The position numbers and the translations under genes are program-made. 64,000 bases of DNA from Pedobacter sp. (lineage in GTDB: Bacteria > Bacteroidota > Bacteroidia > Sphingobacteriales > Sphingobacteriaceae), in NCBI GenBank assembly GCA_031119475.1, contig JAVHXV010000001.1, positions 481,016 through 545,015 of the forward strand. Direction: 5' to 3'. The notes beneath the pieces were generated by a model. That model was not told the DNA's origin and made no database searches. It was given only the letters and a program-made list of their open reading frames with translations. How positions within the stretch are numbered: position 1 is the stretch's first letter; each line of letters starts with the position of its first letter. Shown here piece after piece: positions 29,010 to 37,912 of the stretch.

Positions 29010-31443
29010 GCTGGGCATAGGATTTTTAGCAGGCTTGCTGTTGATGGGCACAGGTCTTTTTGCGCAACAGCGGATGACTGCCAGTTTCAATAAAGACTGG
29101 AAGTTCCTTTTGGGCGATGAGCCCAATGCAAGGCAGTCCACTTTCAATGATAAAAATTGGAGAACCTTGACCCTTCCACACGATTGGAGCATAGAAGGAC
29201 AATTTGATGCCAAAAATCCGGCAAAGCCTGAAGGTGGAGGTCTGCCAACTGGTATTGCCTGGTATCGGAAATCATTTATCGCTCCAACAAATCTGGTACA
29301 AAGAGCGGTAACGCTTGTATTTGATGGCGTTTACAAAAATAGCGAGGTCTGGGTGAATGGCCAACTGGTCGGAAAACGGCCTTACGGATACATTTCCTTT
29401 GCATACGAAATCAGCAAATATCTTAAGCCTGGCCGAAATGTAGTTGCGGTAAAGGTCGATAATTCGGCACAGCCGGACTCGCGTTGGTACAGTGGATCTG
29501 GAATTTATAGAAATGTATGGCTGGTAACCACCTCAAAATTGGCCATTGCCCAATGGGGGATAGCCGTAAATCCTACAGTTGAAAATGTTCGATCAGATCA
29601 AAGTGTTTCCAGTGGAAATCTTGGCCGCTTAAAAGTCGTCTCTCGGATCGAGAATCAATTTTCTTCTGATCAGCAAGCAAGCATCAGGCACCTGGTTTAT
29701 GATCCGGCTGGGAAGTTGGTCAAGCAAGAAAAGCTTGCAGTTTTTCAGACAGGGCAATCCAGTACAGATGTAACTGTTGCCATTTCAGTGAAAAATCCGG
29801 TATTGTGGGACTTGAAATCGCCGAAGCAATACAGGCTGGTTTCGCAGGTTTTACAAAATGGTAAGGTCGTTGACCAAAAAGAAACCCGATTTGGATTCCG
29901 CTCATTCCATTTTGATGCGCAAAAAGGGTTCTTTTTAAATGGCAGATCGACAAAAATCTTGGGCGTTTGCCTCCATCACGACCTAGGGGCATTAGGTGCA
30001 GCCATTAACATTAGGGCCATGCAGCGCCAATTGGAAATTTTGAAAGATATGGGCTGTAATGCCATACGGACAGCACATAATCCGCCAGCTCCAGAATTTC
30101 TTGACCTATGCGATCAAATGGGGTTTTTGGTAATGGATGAGGCATTTGACATGTGGAATAAGAAGAAGAATTCGAAAGACTATCACCTCGACTTTCCAGA
30201 ATGGCATCAGCGCGACCTGGAGGCGATGGTGAGGCGCGATCAAAACCATCCGTCCATTATCTTATGGAGCATCGGTAATGAGATTAGGGAACAGTTTGAT
30301 AGCACGGGCGTGGCGCTCACCAAAGAACTGGTCGGTATTGTTAAAAATCTGGACCAGACCAGGCCAGTTACCTCAGCATTAACAGAAACCGATCCCAAAA
30401 AGAATTTCATCTATCAGTCAGGAGCTTTAGATATCTATGGGTTAAACTATAACCATAAGTTATACAAAGATTTTCCGATCAATTATCCTGACCAGAAATT
30501 TTTGGCTACAGAAACCACATCGGCCTTGGCTACAAGAGGATATTACGATCAGTCTGATACCATCCGCCGTTGGCCAAAGGACGGAAAGACCAAATTTACA
30601 GAAGGCAATAAAGATTGGGCCGCGGCAGCTTATGATAATGTTTCGGCCTATTGGGGCTCAACACATGAAGAGACCTGGAAAGAAGCGAAGAAATATGCCC
30701 ACGTATCTGGCTTATTTGTGTGGACAGGCTTCGATTATTTGGGTGAACCCCTTCCGTATCCATGGCCTGCACGCAGTTCCTATTTTGGAATTGTTGACCT
30801 GGCGGGTTTTCCAAAGGATGTGTATTACCTCTATCAGAGCGAATGGACCAATAAGCCCGTATTGCACATCTTCCCACATTGGAACTGGAAAAATAAGGGC
30901 GAGCCCATTGAGGTCTGGGCCTATTACAACCAGGCAGATGAGGTCGAACTTTTCTTAAATGGAAAATCATTGGGCAAACGAAGCAAACAGGGCGAGGAGC
31001 TCCATGTCATGTGGAAAGTAGATTATCAACCAGGCACGCTCACAGCAATCTCAAGAAAGAATGGCAAGGTAATCTTAACTAAAACGATAAAAACAGCAGG
31101 CCGACCGGCTAAAATTGAACTGAATGCCGATCGTAAGATCATCACAGCGGATGGCAAGGATCTTTCATTTGTAACGGTAAGGATTTTGGACGCCGATGGA
31201 AACCTCGTTCCCGATGCCACGGATCTCGTTCACTTTGAAGTGGAAGGTAACGGAAAGATTGCTGGAGTCGACAATGGATTTCAGGCAAGTTTAGAGCCAT
31301 TCAAGGCAAATTATAGAAAAGCTTACCATGGTTTATGCCTAGCCATCATCCAATCTACCGAAAATCCCGGCAAGATTAAACTGACCGCAAAAGCAGAAGG
31401 ATTGGCGAGTAAGAGCATTGAATTGTCATCCCGAAGGAAGTGA
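28996..31443 (+). CDS. Secreted GH2 beta-galactosidase-type hydrolase (DUF4982 region)
   Basis: I choose the ATG at 28996, inside the end of the previous gene, since it begins the signal peptide (MQKIKLGIGFLAGLLLMGTG, ending FAQ). The 815-residue protein has the GH2 sugar-binding domain (TLPHDWSIEGQFD), the immunoglobulin-like domain, and a TIM barrel with acid/base Glu429 in SIGNEI and nucleophile Glu506 in LATETTSAL. A DUF4982-type domain follows (EVELFLNGKSLGKRSKQ), then another beta-sandwich. The motif RTAHNPPAPEFLDLCDQMG is typical of beta-galactosidases. It belongs to a different GH2 branch from the 7027 gene. Confidence 0.88.
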   Translation: MQKIKLGIGFLAGLLLMGTGLFAQQRMTASFNKDWKFLLGDEPNARQSTFNDKNWRTLTLPHDWSIEGQFDAKNPAKPEGGGLPTGIAWYRKSFIAPTNLVQRAVTLVFDGVYKNSEVWVNGQLVGKRPYGYISFAYEISKYLKPGRNVVAVKVDNSAQPDSRWYSGSGIYRNVWLVTTSKLAIAQWGIAVNPTVENVRSDQSVSSGNLGRLKVVSRIENQFSSDQQASIRHLVYDPAGKLVKQEKLAVFQTGQSSTDVTVAISVKNPVLWDLKSPKQYRLVSQVLQNGKVVDQKETRFGFRSFHFDAQKGFFLNGRSTKILGVCLHHDLGALGAAINIRAMQRQLEILKDMGCNAIRTAHNPPAPEFLDLCDQMGFLVMDEAFDMWNKKKNSKDYHLDFPEWHQRDLEAMVRRDQNHPSIILWSIGNEIREQFDSTGVALTKELVGIVKNLDQTRPVTSALTETDPKKNFIYQSGALDIYGLNYNHKLYKDFPINYPDQKFLATETTSALATRGYYDQSDTIRRWPKDGKTKFTEGNKDWAAAAYDNVSAYWGSTHEETWKEAKKYAHVSGLFVWTGFDYLGEPLPYPWPARSSYFGIVDLAGFPKDVYYLYQSEWTNKPVLHIFPHWNWKNKGEPIEVWAYYNQADEVELFLNGKSLGKRSKQGEELHVMWKVDYQPGTLTAISRKNGKVILTKTIKTAGRPAKIELNADRKIITADGKDLSFVTVRILDADGNLVPDATDLVHFEVEGNGKIAGVDNGFQASLEPFKANYRKAYHGLCLAIIQSTENPGKIKLTAKAEGLASKSIELSSRRK

Positions 31444-31498
31444 GAGCAAAGAAATAACAAAGAGCAAGGAATAAAGAATAAAGAACAAAGAACAAAGA
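31442..31498 (+). repeat. Purine-rich low-complexity spacer (AACAAAGA units)
   Basis: Between the GH2 stop and the next gene lies a run of degenerate AACAAAG/ATAAAGA units with almost no C. It ends at the GTG start. No secondary structure or promoter match is evident. Confidence 0.55.
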
Positions 31499-32650
31499 GT
31501 GAAATCTATTAATCTAAAAGGAATGACCTGGAACCATAGCCGTGGCTTTACGCCGATGGTGGCCACTGCACAACGGTTTGCCGAGCTGCATCCACATGTT
31601 TCCATTACATGGCAAAAAAGGAGCCTGCAGGAATTTGCCGATTTCTCCATTGAGGAACTGGCCATGCATTTCGACCTGTTGGTCATAGACCATCCCTGGG
31701 CAGGCTTTGCAGCCAAAACAAAATCTATCCTTCCATTTAACCAATATTTGCCTGCAGCTTATTTAAATGATCAGCAAGCCAATAGCGTAGGTGCTTCTTA
31801 CGAAAGCTATCACTACGACGGCCATCAGTGGGCGCTCCCGATCGACGCGGCTACCCCGGTCGCCTCAAGTAGGCCAGACCTGCTTGAAGAAAGAAATCTT
31901 CAGCTGCCCCAGAACTTTGATCAGCTGCTCGATTTGGCTAATCAGCGATTGGTGGCCTTTGCAGGTATTCCTATCGATGTGCTGATGAACTTTTACACTT
32001 TTTGCTGTTCGCTGGGCGAAGATCCATGTCAGCATGAGGAAGTGGTTTCTTCTAAAATTGGGGTAGAAGCCCTGAAAATGTACCGGGAGTTGGCCGTAAA
32101 AATTGATCGGGCCAATTTCGATAGAAATCCAATCCAGGTATATGAAGCGATGACCTTAACGGATGAAATTGCCTATTGTCCTTTCGCCTATGGTTATGCC
32201 AATTACTCGAGGCCAGGTTATGCCCGTAAACTGCTCCATTTTCATGATATGATCAGCTTAGATGGCAAAACAAACCTGAGGAGTACACTCGGGGGCACCG
32301 GATTGGCGGTATCGTCCAATTGCCAGCACATTGACGTAGCCATGGGCTATGCCGAATTCGTAGCTTCTCCTGCTTGTCAGCAGACCTTATATTTTCAGAA
32401 TGGCGGCCAGCCTGGGCATCGTACCGCCTGGGAAAATGAAGAAGTCAATCGCCAAAGCGCCCAATATTTTAAGCAGACCCTACCAGCTTTACAGCGCGCC
32501 TTCCTTCGTCCTCGCTATCATGGTGCGATGTTCTTTCAGGATCACGCAGGCGATATCGTCCGCAATTATTTAATGGACGGTGGAAGTGAAGAAAAAGTAT
32601 TGAACGATATGAATAATTTATTTCGTAAATCTAAAACCTTGTTGCCATGA
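31499..32650 (+). CDS. Family 1 solute-binding-protein fold without signal peptide
   Basis: The GTG at 31499 gives 383 residues; an ATG at 31523 would start inside LKGMTWNHSRG. The protein resembles ABC sugar-binding proteins (extracellular solute-binding family 1): FTPMVATAQRFAELHPHV at the start, LLVIDHPWAGFAA, WALPIDAATPV and an SGVGLAVS-like hinge (GTGLAVSSN). Unlike true ABC-binding proteins it has no Sec signal, lipobox or hydrophobic leader, and there is no permease or ATPase gene in the window. It overlaps the first CoA-transferase gene by 4 nt, so it is part of an intracellular unit. A cytosolic ligand-binding or helper role is inferred; the ligand is unknown. Confidence 0.75.
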   Translation: MKSINLKGMTWNHSRGFTPMVATAQRFAELHPHVSITWQKRSLQEFADFSIEELAMHFDLLVIDHPWAGFAAKTKSILPFNQYLPAAYLNDQQANSVGASYESYHYDGHQWALPIDAATPVASSRPDLLEERNLQLPQNFDQLLDLANQRLVAFAGIPIDVLMNFYTFCCSLGEDPCQHEEVVSSKIGVEALKMYRELAVKIDRANFDRNPIQVYEAMTLTDEIAYCPFAYGYANYSRPGYARKLLHFHDMISLDGKTNLRSTLGGTGLAVSSNCQHIDVAMGYAEFVASPACQQTLYFQNGGQPGHRTAWENEEVNRQSAQYFKQTLPALQRAFLRPRYHGAMFFQDHAGDIVRNYLMDGGSEEKVLNDMNNLFRKSKTLLP

Positions 32651-33798
32651 ATAGACCGTTAACAGGCGTATTGGTTTTGGAGTTCTGCCAATTTTTGGCC
32701 GGCCCATCTGCCGGATTAAAATTGGCCGACCTTGGGGCAAGGGTGATCAAAATAGAGCGTCCAGATGGTGGAGATGCCTGCAGGCAATTGTCCATTAAAA
32801 ACCTATTCGTTGATGAAGACAGCCTGCTTTTCCACACCATCAATCGCAATAAGGAATCTTATGCGGCAGACCTCAAAAATAAGGAAGACCTCAACTGCCT
32901 TAAAAAACTGATCGCCAAAGCCGATGTCATGATCCATAATTTTAGGCCCGGTGTAATGGAAAAAATTGGATTGGATTACCAACAGGCCCAACTGATCAAT
33001 CCCAAAATCATTTATGGCATGGTAACCGGTTATGGAAATAAAGGCCCTTGGGCAAACAAGCCCGGACAGGACCTGTTGGTGCAGGCCATGTCGGGCCTGA
33101 CCTACCTTTCTGGAAAAAGTACGGATGGCCCGGTTCCCTTCGGACTTTCGGTATCCGACATCATGTGCGGTAACCACTTGGTTCAGGGAATTTTGGCTGC
33201 ACTGATCAAGAGGGCAAAAACACAAAAAAGCGTATTGGTGGAGGTAAGCCTGCTCGAATCGCTGCTCGATGTGCAGTTTGAAGTACTGACTACCTATTTG
33301 AACGATGGGGGAAAACTCCCTGAAAGAAGTCAGATTGATGGAAGTGCTCATGCCTATCTGAGTGCACCGTATGCAATTTATCGCACACAGGATGGCTACA
33401 TTTCATTGGCCATGGGCGATTTAAAATTGATTGCCGAAGTGATCCAAAGTGATATTTCATCATTTTATGCCTGCGAAAGCGACGGATTTGACAAACGTGA
33501 CGAAATCATCGCCTGGTTGGGCCAAACTTTCCAAACGGCACCAACTGATCATTGGCTTAAAGCATTAGAGGCCAGAGGCATTTGGAGTGCAGCAGTGCTC
33601 GATTATCAAGAAGCGACGGCACTAAGTGCTTACCAACACCTAGAAATCGAACAAGATCTGGAACTCGGAAATGGACAAACGCTCAAAACTACAGTTAGTC
33701 CGATCAGGATCGATCGGCAAAAATTAACCGCAAAAAAGGCAGCGCCCAGATTGGGTGCCGATAACGAAAAAATTAATCTGGCGTTCGAATTGAAATAA
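32647..33798 (+). CDS. CaiB/BaiF-family (class III) CoA-transferase, first of a tandem pair
   Basis: A cytoplasmic 383-residue enzyme. Class III CoA-transferase signatures are present: VLEFCQFLAGPSAGLKLADLG at the start, IHNFRPGVMEKIGLDY, GPWANKPGQDLL, and the catalytic Asp171 in GLSVSDIMCGNHL. It transfers CoA between an acyl-CoA donor and a carboxylic acid acceptor, forming a mixed anhydride with that Asp. Its start overlaps the upstream binding-protein gene (ATGA) and the paralogue follows 2 nt after its stop. Substrate is unknown; a sugar-derived hydroxy acid is suggested by the setting. Confidence 0.9.
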   Translation: MNRPLTGVLVLEFCQFLAGPSAGLKLADLGARVIKIERPDGGDACRQLSIKNLFVDEDSLLFHTINRNKESYAADLKNKEDLNCLKKLIAKADVMIHNFRPGVMEKIGLDYQQAQLINPKIIYGMVTGYGNKGPWANKPGQDLLVQAMSGLTYLSGKSTDGPVPFGLSVSDIMCGNHLVQGILAALIKRAKTQKSVLVEVSLLESLLDVQFEVLTTYLNDGGKLPERSQIDGSAHAYLSAPYAIYRTQDGYISLAMGDLKLIAEVIQSDISSFYACESDGFDKRDEIIAWLGQTFQTAPTDHWLKALEARGIWSAAVLDYQEATALSAYQHLEIEQDLELGNGQTLKTTVSPIRIDRQKLTAKKAAPRLGADNEKINLAFELK

Positions 33799-33800
33799 AT

Positions 33801-34964
33801 ATGCAAGCACTTGAAGATTATTTAGTCATAGATTTTAGCCAGTTTCTTTCGGGTCCATCTGCAAGCCTAAGGTTGGCAGACATGGGAGCACGGGTAATCA
33901 AGATCGAACGGGCTGGGGTAGGCGATATCTGCAGGACTCTTTACACCTCTAACCTGAAAATGAATGGCGAATCGTCTGTCTTTCATGCCATCAACCGCAA
34001 TAAGGAAAGCTTAGCTGTTGACCTGAAGAAAGAAGAAGATTCAGAGATCGTAAGTGAACTGCTAAAAAAGGCCGATATCATGATCCATAATTTTAGGCCC
34101 GGGGTAATGGAGCGATTGGGGTTTGATTACGATACTGTAAAAAAGATTAATCCAGGCATTATTTATGGCGAAATTTCTGGTTATGGCGATGTAGGCCAAT
34201 GGAAGACAAAGCCTGGACAGGATTTATTGCTGCAATCGCTCACCGGCCTGACCTCATTAACAGGCAACGCAACAAGCGGACCGGTGGCCATGGGGCTTTC
34301 CATTGTCGACATGCTGGCCGGAGCACACTTGGCGCAGGGAATCCTGGCCTGTCTCTATCGGAAAGTCATCCATCAAGAGGGGGCATTGGTACAGATCAGT
34401 ATGATGGAATCGGCATACGACTTTCAGTTCGAAACCATCACCACCTTTATGAACGACGGTAATTGTCTGCCTGAAAGGACCGAGAAGAACAATGCAAATG
34501 CCTATCTGGGCGCACCTTATGGTATTTATCAAACTAAAAATGGCTACCTGGCCTTGGCCATGGGCTCTATTCCGGTTTTGGGCCAGCTATTGCAATGCTC
34601 ACCGCTAATGGCTTATCCAGAAAGCGCACAGGCATTTACGCAGCGCGAAGAAATCAAATCCATCATTGCCGAACATTTATTGACAGATACGACGGAAAAA
34701 TGGCTCTCCATACTTGAGCCTGCAGATATCTGGTGTGCCAATGTGCTCAACTGGCACGAACTGATGGCGAACGAAGGATTTAAGGTCTTGGATATAGTAC
34801 AGGAAGTGGAAATGAAAGATGGCTATACCTATCAGACCACGCGCTGTCCGATCCGTATTGATGGAGAATTATTAACTTCAAGTAAAGGATCGCCAAAGCT
34901 AGGACAAGATAATCAGGCAATCCTGAACGAATTTATCCACCTTAAAACCACGGCAAATGTCTGA
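33801..34964 (+). CDS. CaiB/BaiF-family (class III) CoA-transferase, second of a tandem pair
   Basis: A 387-residue paralogue of the preceding gene (shared blocks IHNFRPGVME, INRNKES, NANAYLGAPYGIYQT versus SAHAYLSAPYAIYRT). The catalytic Asp is Asp170 in GLSIVDMLAGAHL. Two adjacent, similar class III subunits recall heteromeric enzymes such as succinyl-CoA:malate CoA-transferase (SmtAB), so a hetero-oligomer is possible. The last 8 nt overlap the next gene, a second signal-less binding protein. Both members keep the catalytic Asp, so each could be active alone. Confidence 0.9.
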   Translation: MQALEDYLVIDFSQFLSGPSASLRLADMGARVIKIERAGVGDICRTLYTSNLKMNGESSVFHAINRNKESLAVDLKKEEDSEIVSELLKKADIMIHNFRPGVMERLGFDYDTVKKINPGIIYGEISGYGDVGQWKTKPGQDLLLQSLTGLTSLTGNATSGPVAMGLSIVDMLAGAHLAQGILACLYRKVIHQEGALVQISMMESAYDFQFETITTFMNDGNCLPERTEKNNANAYLGAPYGIYQTKNGYLALAMGSIPVLGQLLQCSPLMAYPESAQAFTQREEIKSIIAEHLLTDTTEKWLSILEPADIWCANVLNWHELMANEGFKVLDIVQEVEMKDGYTYQTTRCPIRIDGELLTSSKGSPKLGQDNQAILNEFIHLKTTANV

Positions 34965-36192
34965 TCCAAATACTTTTACGATTGCTGTACGGAAGTTCGG
35001 CCCTTTTGAATCTGCCATGCAAAAGTTCTGGACAGCATTCTGCGCACAAAGTGGATGTACGCTCAAACTGAAGCTGGAAATCATGGATCTCCATGAACTC
35101 TATCAGCGCACGTTAAGCGAAAATGGATTAAAAGACGGCACTTTCGACGTGGCGCACATCAATACCGATTGGATCTTGGAAGGACATGTACAACAAGCTT
35201 TTGAAGTGCTCAATCCCTATATCGAAAAACATCCGCCAGCAGATTACCCGCAGGGTTGGAGCAATTCGCTATTAAAACTTCAGGAATTTGAGGGAGCAGT
35301 GGTCGGGCTGCCCTTTCATGATGGTCCGGAATGCCTCATGTATCGGAAAGATCTGTTCGATGATAAATCTGAACAAAAAGCCTATGCCGAACAATATGGC
35401 CAACCGCTTGGCGTACCACAAACGTGGGAAGAGTTTCATCAGATTGCTAAATTCTTCCATCGTCCAGACGCCAATTTGTATGGAAGTATTTTTGCGGGCT
35501 TTCCCGATGGACATAATGCCGTATTCGATTTTTGTTTGCAGCTGTGGACAAGAGGGGGCGATCTATTGGACCAGCATGGAGACATCAATATCGATACGCC
35601 AGCTGCCTTGGCTGCATTAACCTTTTATAGGATAATTTTTAATGATCCCGAAGCGGTACATCCAAAGTCTGCCGAATTCGATTCGGTTGCTGCCGGAATT
35701 GCCTTTAGCCAAGGAGAGGCTGCGCTAATGGTTAATTGGTTCGGTTTTGCCGCTATGTGCCAGATCGATGCAAATTCCAAAGTGAAAGATCAAGTAGGTG
35801 TAGCCCTATTACCAAGTGCTGAGGACCAAAAATCGGCTTCATTAAATGTCTATTGGCTCTACACCATCGGTAGTGGTAGCCAATACAAAGACATCGCCTA
35901 TCAGTTCCTGCAATTTGTAACCACAGCGATAAATGATAAATTGCTGACCCTCGAAGGGGGAATTGGCTGTAGGTTATCTACCTGGAAAGATCGGGAAATC
36001 AATCAGCTTATTCCTTTTTACCATAAGCTTGAAATGCTGCATCAGGTAGCAAAGATGCTTCCCCAACGAAAAAACTGGGCAAGTATCGTTGCCATCATTG
36101 ATGAAATGATGCAAAAAGTAATGCATATGCAGCATAATCTAAATGATATTTTGACCAATGCGCAAGAAAAAATCAACTCAATTCGCCTGTAA
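34957..36192 (+). CDS. Second family 1 solute-binding-protein fold without signal peptide
   Basis: A 411-residue protein that starts MSDPNTFTIAVRKFGPFES, with no export signal. The two-lobe ABC sugar-binding fold is supported by DVAHINTDWILEGHV, GLPFHDGPECLMYRKDLF (a classical family 1 motif), PQTWEEFHQIAKFF and FSQGEAALMVNWFGFA. It differs strongly from the 31499 protein, so this is not a recent duplication. It overlaps the second CoA-transferase gene by 8 nt and is followed after 2 nt by an oxidoreductase gene. An intracellular sensor, carrier or enzyme partner is the best reading; none of these is proven. Confidence 0.78.
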   Translation: MSDPNTFTIAVRKFGPFESAMQKFWTAFCAQSGCTLKLKLEIMDLHELYQRTLSENGLKDGTFDVAHINTDWILEGHVQQAFEVLNPYIEKHPPADYPQGWSNSLLKLQEFEGAVVGLPFHDGPECLMYRKDLFDDKSEQKAYAEQYGQPLGVPQTWEEFHQIAKFFHRPDANLYGSIFAGFPDGHNAVFDFCLQLWTRGGDLLDQHGDINIDTPAALAALTFYRIIFNDPEAVHPKSAEFDSVAAGIAFSQGEAALMVNWFGFAAMCQIDANSKVKDQVGVALLPSAEDQKSASLNVYWLYTIGSGSQYKDIAYQFLQFVTTAINDKLLTLEGGIGCRLSTWKDREINQLIPFYHKLEMLHQVAKMLPQRKNWASIVAIIDEMMQKVMHMQHNLNDILTNAQEKINSIRL

Positions 36193-36194
36193 AC

Positions 36195-37280
36195 ATGGAT
36201 TTTACCTATAAACCACAACTTCCAAAAACGAAGCAGTCCATCATCATCATTGGTGCCGGCGGGATTGTAGCCGATGCACACCTGCCCGCTTACCAAATTG
36301 CAGGCTTTGAAGTTCATGGGATTGTTAATAGAACGAAGTCTCGCGCAGAAAAACTTGCTGAGACCTTCGGTATCCCACATGTTTACGAAACTGTTGCCGA
36401 GGCCGTTGCCAGTGCACCAGATCATTCGGTATATGACCTGACCATTATGCCGGCCCAATACCTCGAAACCCTTGAACAATTGCCTGATGGTGCTGCAGTG
36501 CTGATCCAAAAGCCTATGGGCGATGATTTTGAGGAAGCAAAAGCTATCCTGGCCTTATGTAGAAAAAAAAATCTCAAAGCCGCCATCAATTTTCAATTGC
36601 GTTTTGCACCTTTTGTGAGTGCGGCCAGGGCAATGATCAATTCAGGTCTCATTGGTGAACTTTACGACATGGAGGTAAGGGTCACCATCCAGACGCCTTG
36701 GGAGATTTTCCCACATGTGATTGTTCATCCCAGACTCGAGATCCAGTACCATAGCATCCATTATGTAGACCTTATCCGTTCTTTTTTGGGCAATCCCAAT
36801 TCGGTAATGGCCAAAACCCTGGAACATCCAGCCAAAAAGCTGTCATCGTCCAGGTCTACCATTTTATTCGATTATGGCGATAGCCTGCATGCAGTCATCA
36901 ATACCAACCACGATCACGAATTTGGTGCCAACCACCAAGAGAGTTTCATCAAGTGGGAGGGAACTAAGGGAGCGATCAAGGCAAAAATGGGCCTCTTGAT
37001 GGATTATCCACAGGGCGTGCCCGATCAATTTGAATATTGCCTCTTAAGACAAGGGGAAAAGCCAGTTTGGCACAGCGAAAAATTGGAAGGCTCCTGGTTT
37101 CCGGAAGCTTTTATCGGTACCATGGCCAACCTGATGTGCTTTAACGAAGGATCAACCAATCAATTGTACACCAGCGTGGAAGATGTGATCGACACCATGG
37201 CTACAGTAGAAGCAGCCTATCAATCAAGTGACCAAGGGGGAATTAAACCAGAAAACATCAACCACTTTGACAATCTTTAA
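36195..37280 (+). CDS. Gfo/Idh/MocA-family NAD(P)-dependent oxidoreductase
   Basis: A cytoplasmic 361-residue protein. The nucleotide-binding motif is [18 protein letters not shown]; the Lys-Pro motif is [14 protein letters not shown]. The C-terminal domain has [21 protein letters not shown] and [14 protein letters not shown]-apiose dehydrogenase and several sugar/inositol dehydrogenases belong to this family, but members cannot be told apart by eye. It is the fifth gene of the CoA-transferase cassette. A perfect 30-nt palindrome covers its last codons and stop. Confidence 0.85.
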   Translation: MDFTYKPQLPKTKQSIIIIGAGGIVADAHLPAYQIAGFEVHGIVNRTKSRAEKLAETFGIPHVYETVAEAVASAPDHSVYDLTIMPAQYLETLEQLPDGAAVLIQKPMGDDFEEAKAILALCRKKNLKAAINFQLRFAPFVSAARAMINSGLIGELYDMEVRVTIQTPWEIFPHVIVHPRLEIQYHSIHYVDLIRSFLGNPNSVMAKTLEHPAKKLSSSRSTILFDYGDSLHAVINTNHDHEFGANHQESFIKWEGTKGAIKAKMGLLMDYPQGVPDQFEYCLLRQGEKPVWHSEKLEGSWFPEAFIGTMANLMCFNEGSTNQLYTSVEDVIDTMATVEAAYQSSDQGGIKPENINHFDNL

Positions 37281-37293
37281 AGATTGTCAAAGT
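37264..37293 (+). repeat. Perfect 30-nt palindrome across a stop codon
   Basis: The sequence ACTTTGACAATCTTT followed by AAAGATTGTCAAAGT is exactly its own reverse complement. The TAA of the oxidoreductase gene is in the centre. The RNA could form a 13-15 bp hairpin. There is no T-tract after it, so a rho-independent terminator is unlikely; an operator, an mRNA-processing/stability hairpin or a partial attenuator is possible. Confidence 0.9.
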
Positions 37294-37306
37294 CAAACCT
37301 AACCAT

Positions 37307-37753
37307 ATGTATTTTAAATCGATATTTTTTGAAGATTACCAAATTAATGATAAGCGGGTAACCCTCGGCAGAACAATCACAGAAACTGATTTTGTGGTTC
37401 ATGCTGGCCATACGGGCGATTTTTTTCCGCACCACATGGATGCGGAATGGTGCAAGATACAGCCATTTAAACAACGGATAGCACATGGTACAATGGTATT
37501 TAGTATCGGTATCGGGCTCACGGCCTCAGAAATCAATCCAGAAGCCATGTCTAAAGGATATGACCGCTTAAGATTTATCAAACCTGTTTTTATTGGAGAC
37601 ACCATCCATTCCGAAATTACCATTTCAACTAAAAGCGATGGCAAAAAGCCTGAGTTGGGCAATGTTACCGAACATGTCGAAATCATTAACCAGCACGGAG
37701 AAATTGTACTGGTCTGCGACCACCTGCTCGTGGTGAAGAAAAGGGTTGGGTAG
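37307..37753 (+). CDS. MaoC-like hot-dog hydratase
   Basis: A 148-residue single hot-dog domain. The MaoC/R-specific enoyl-CoA hydratase signature is intact: [21 protein letters not shown], with Asp38 and His43 in the catalytic D-x4-H arrangement, and the helix motif [12 protein letters not shown]. These enzymes hydrate or dehydrate 2-enoyl-CoA or related CoA thioesters. With two CoA-transferases upstream the cassette can be read as activation to a CoA ester followed by (de)hydration. The start lies 26 nt after the previous stop, just beyond the palindrome. The substrate is not known. Confidence 0.85.
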   Translation: MYFKSIFFEDYQINDKRVTLGRTITETDFVVHAGHTGDFFPHHMDAEWCKIQPFKQRIAHGTMVFSIGIGLTASEINPEAMSKGYDRLRFIKPVFIGDTIHSEITISTKSDGKKPELGNVTEHVEIINQHGEIVLVCDHLLVVKKRVG

Positions 37754-37757
37754 AGAA

Positions 37758-37912
37758 GAAGGATAAAAGATAAAAGACAAAAGATAGGAGATATGGGCCA
37801 CTAGAGCTGAGGCACAATATGACCTAATGATCCAATGACTTAATTACAATAATGTCCAAATGACCTAAACAACCAAACAACCAAACAACCAAACAACCAA
37901 ACAACCAAAAAT
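37758..37912 (+). repeat. Intergenic low-complexity repeats, including five perfect AAACAACC units
   Basis: The 159-nt gap between the MaoC-like gene and the permease gene contains GATAAAAGA-type units (37761-37788), near-repeats of the type AATGACCTAA/AATGATCC (37820-37870), and five exact tandem AAACAACC units at 37867-37906, ending 6 nt before the ATG. No promoter consensus is visible. Confidence 0.8.

Noticed and set aside
31499..36192. Part of an ABC sugar importer
   Set aside because: Neither binding protein has an export signal and there are no permease or ATPase genes in the window.
37867..37906. Possible CRISPR-like array
   Set aside because: The units are 8 nt with no spacers, so it is a simple tandem repeat; there are no cas genes.
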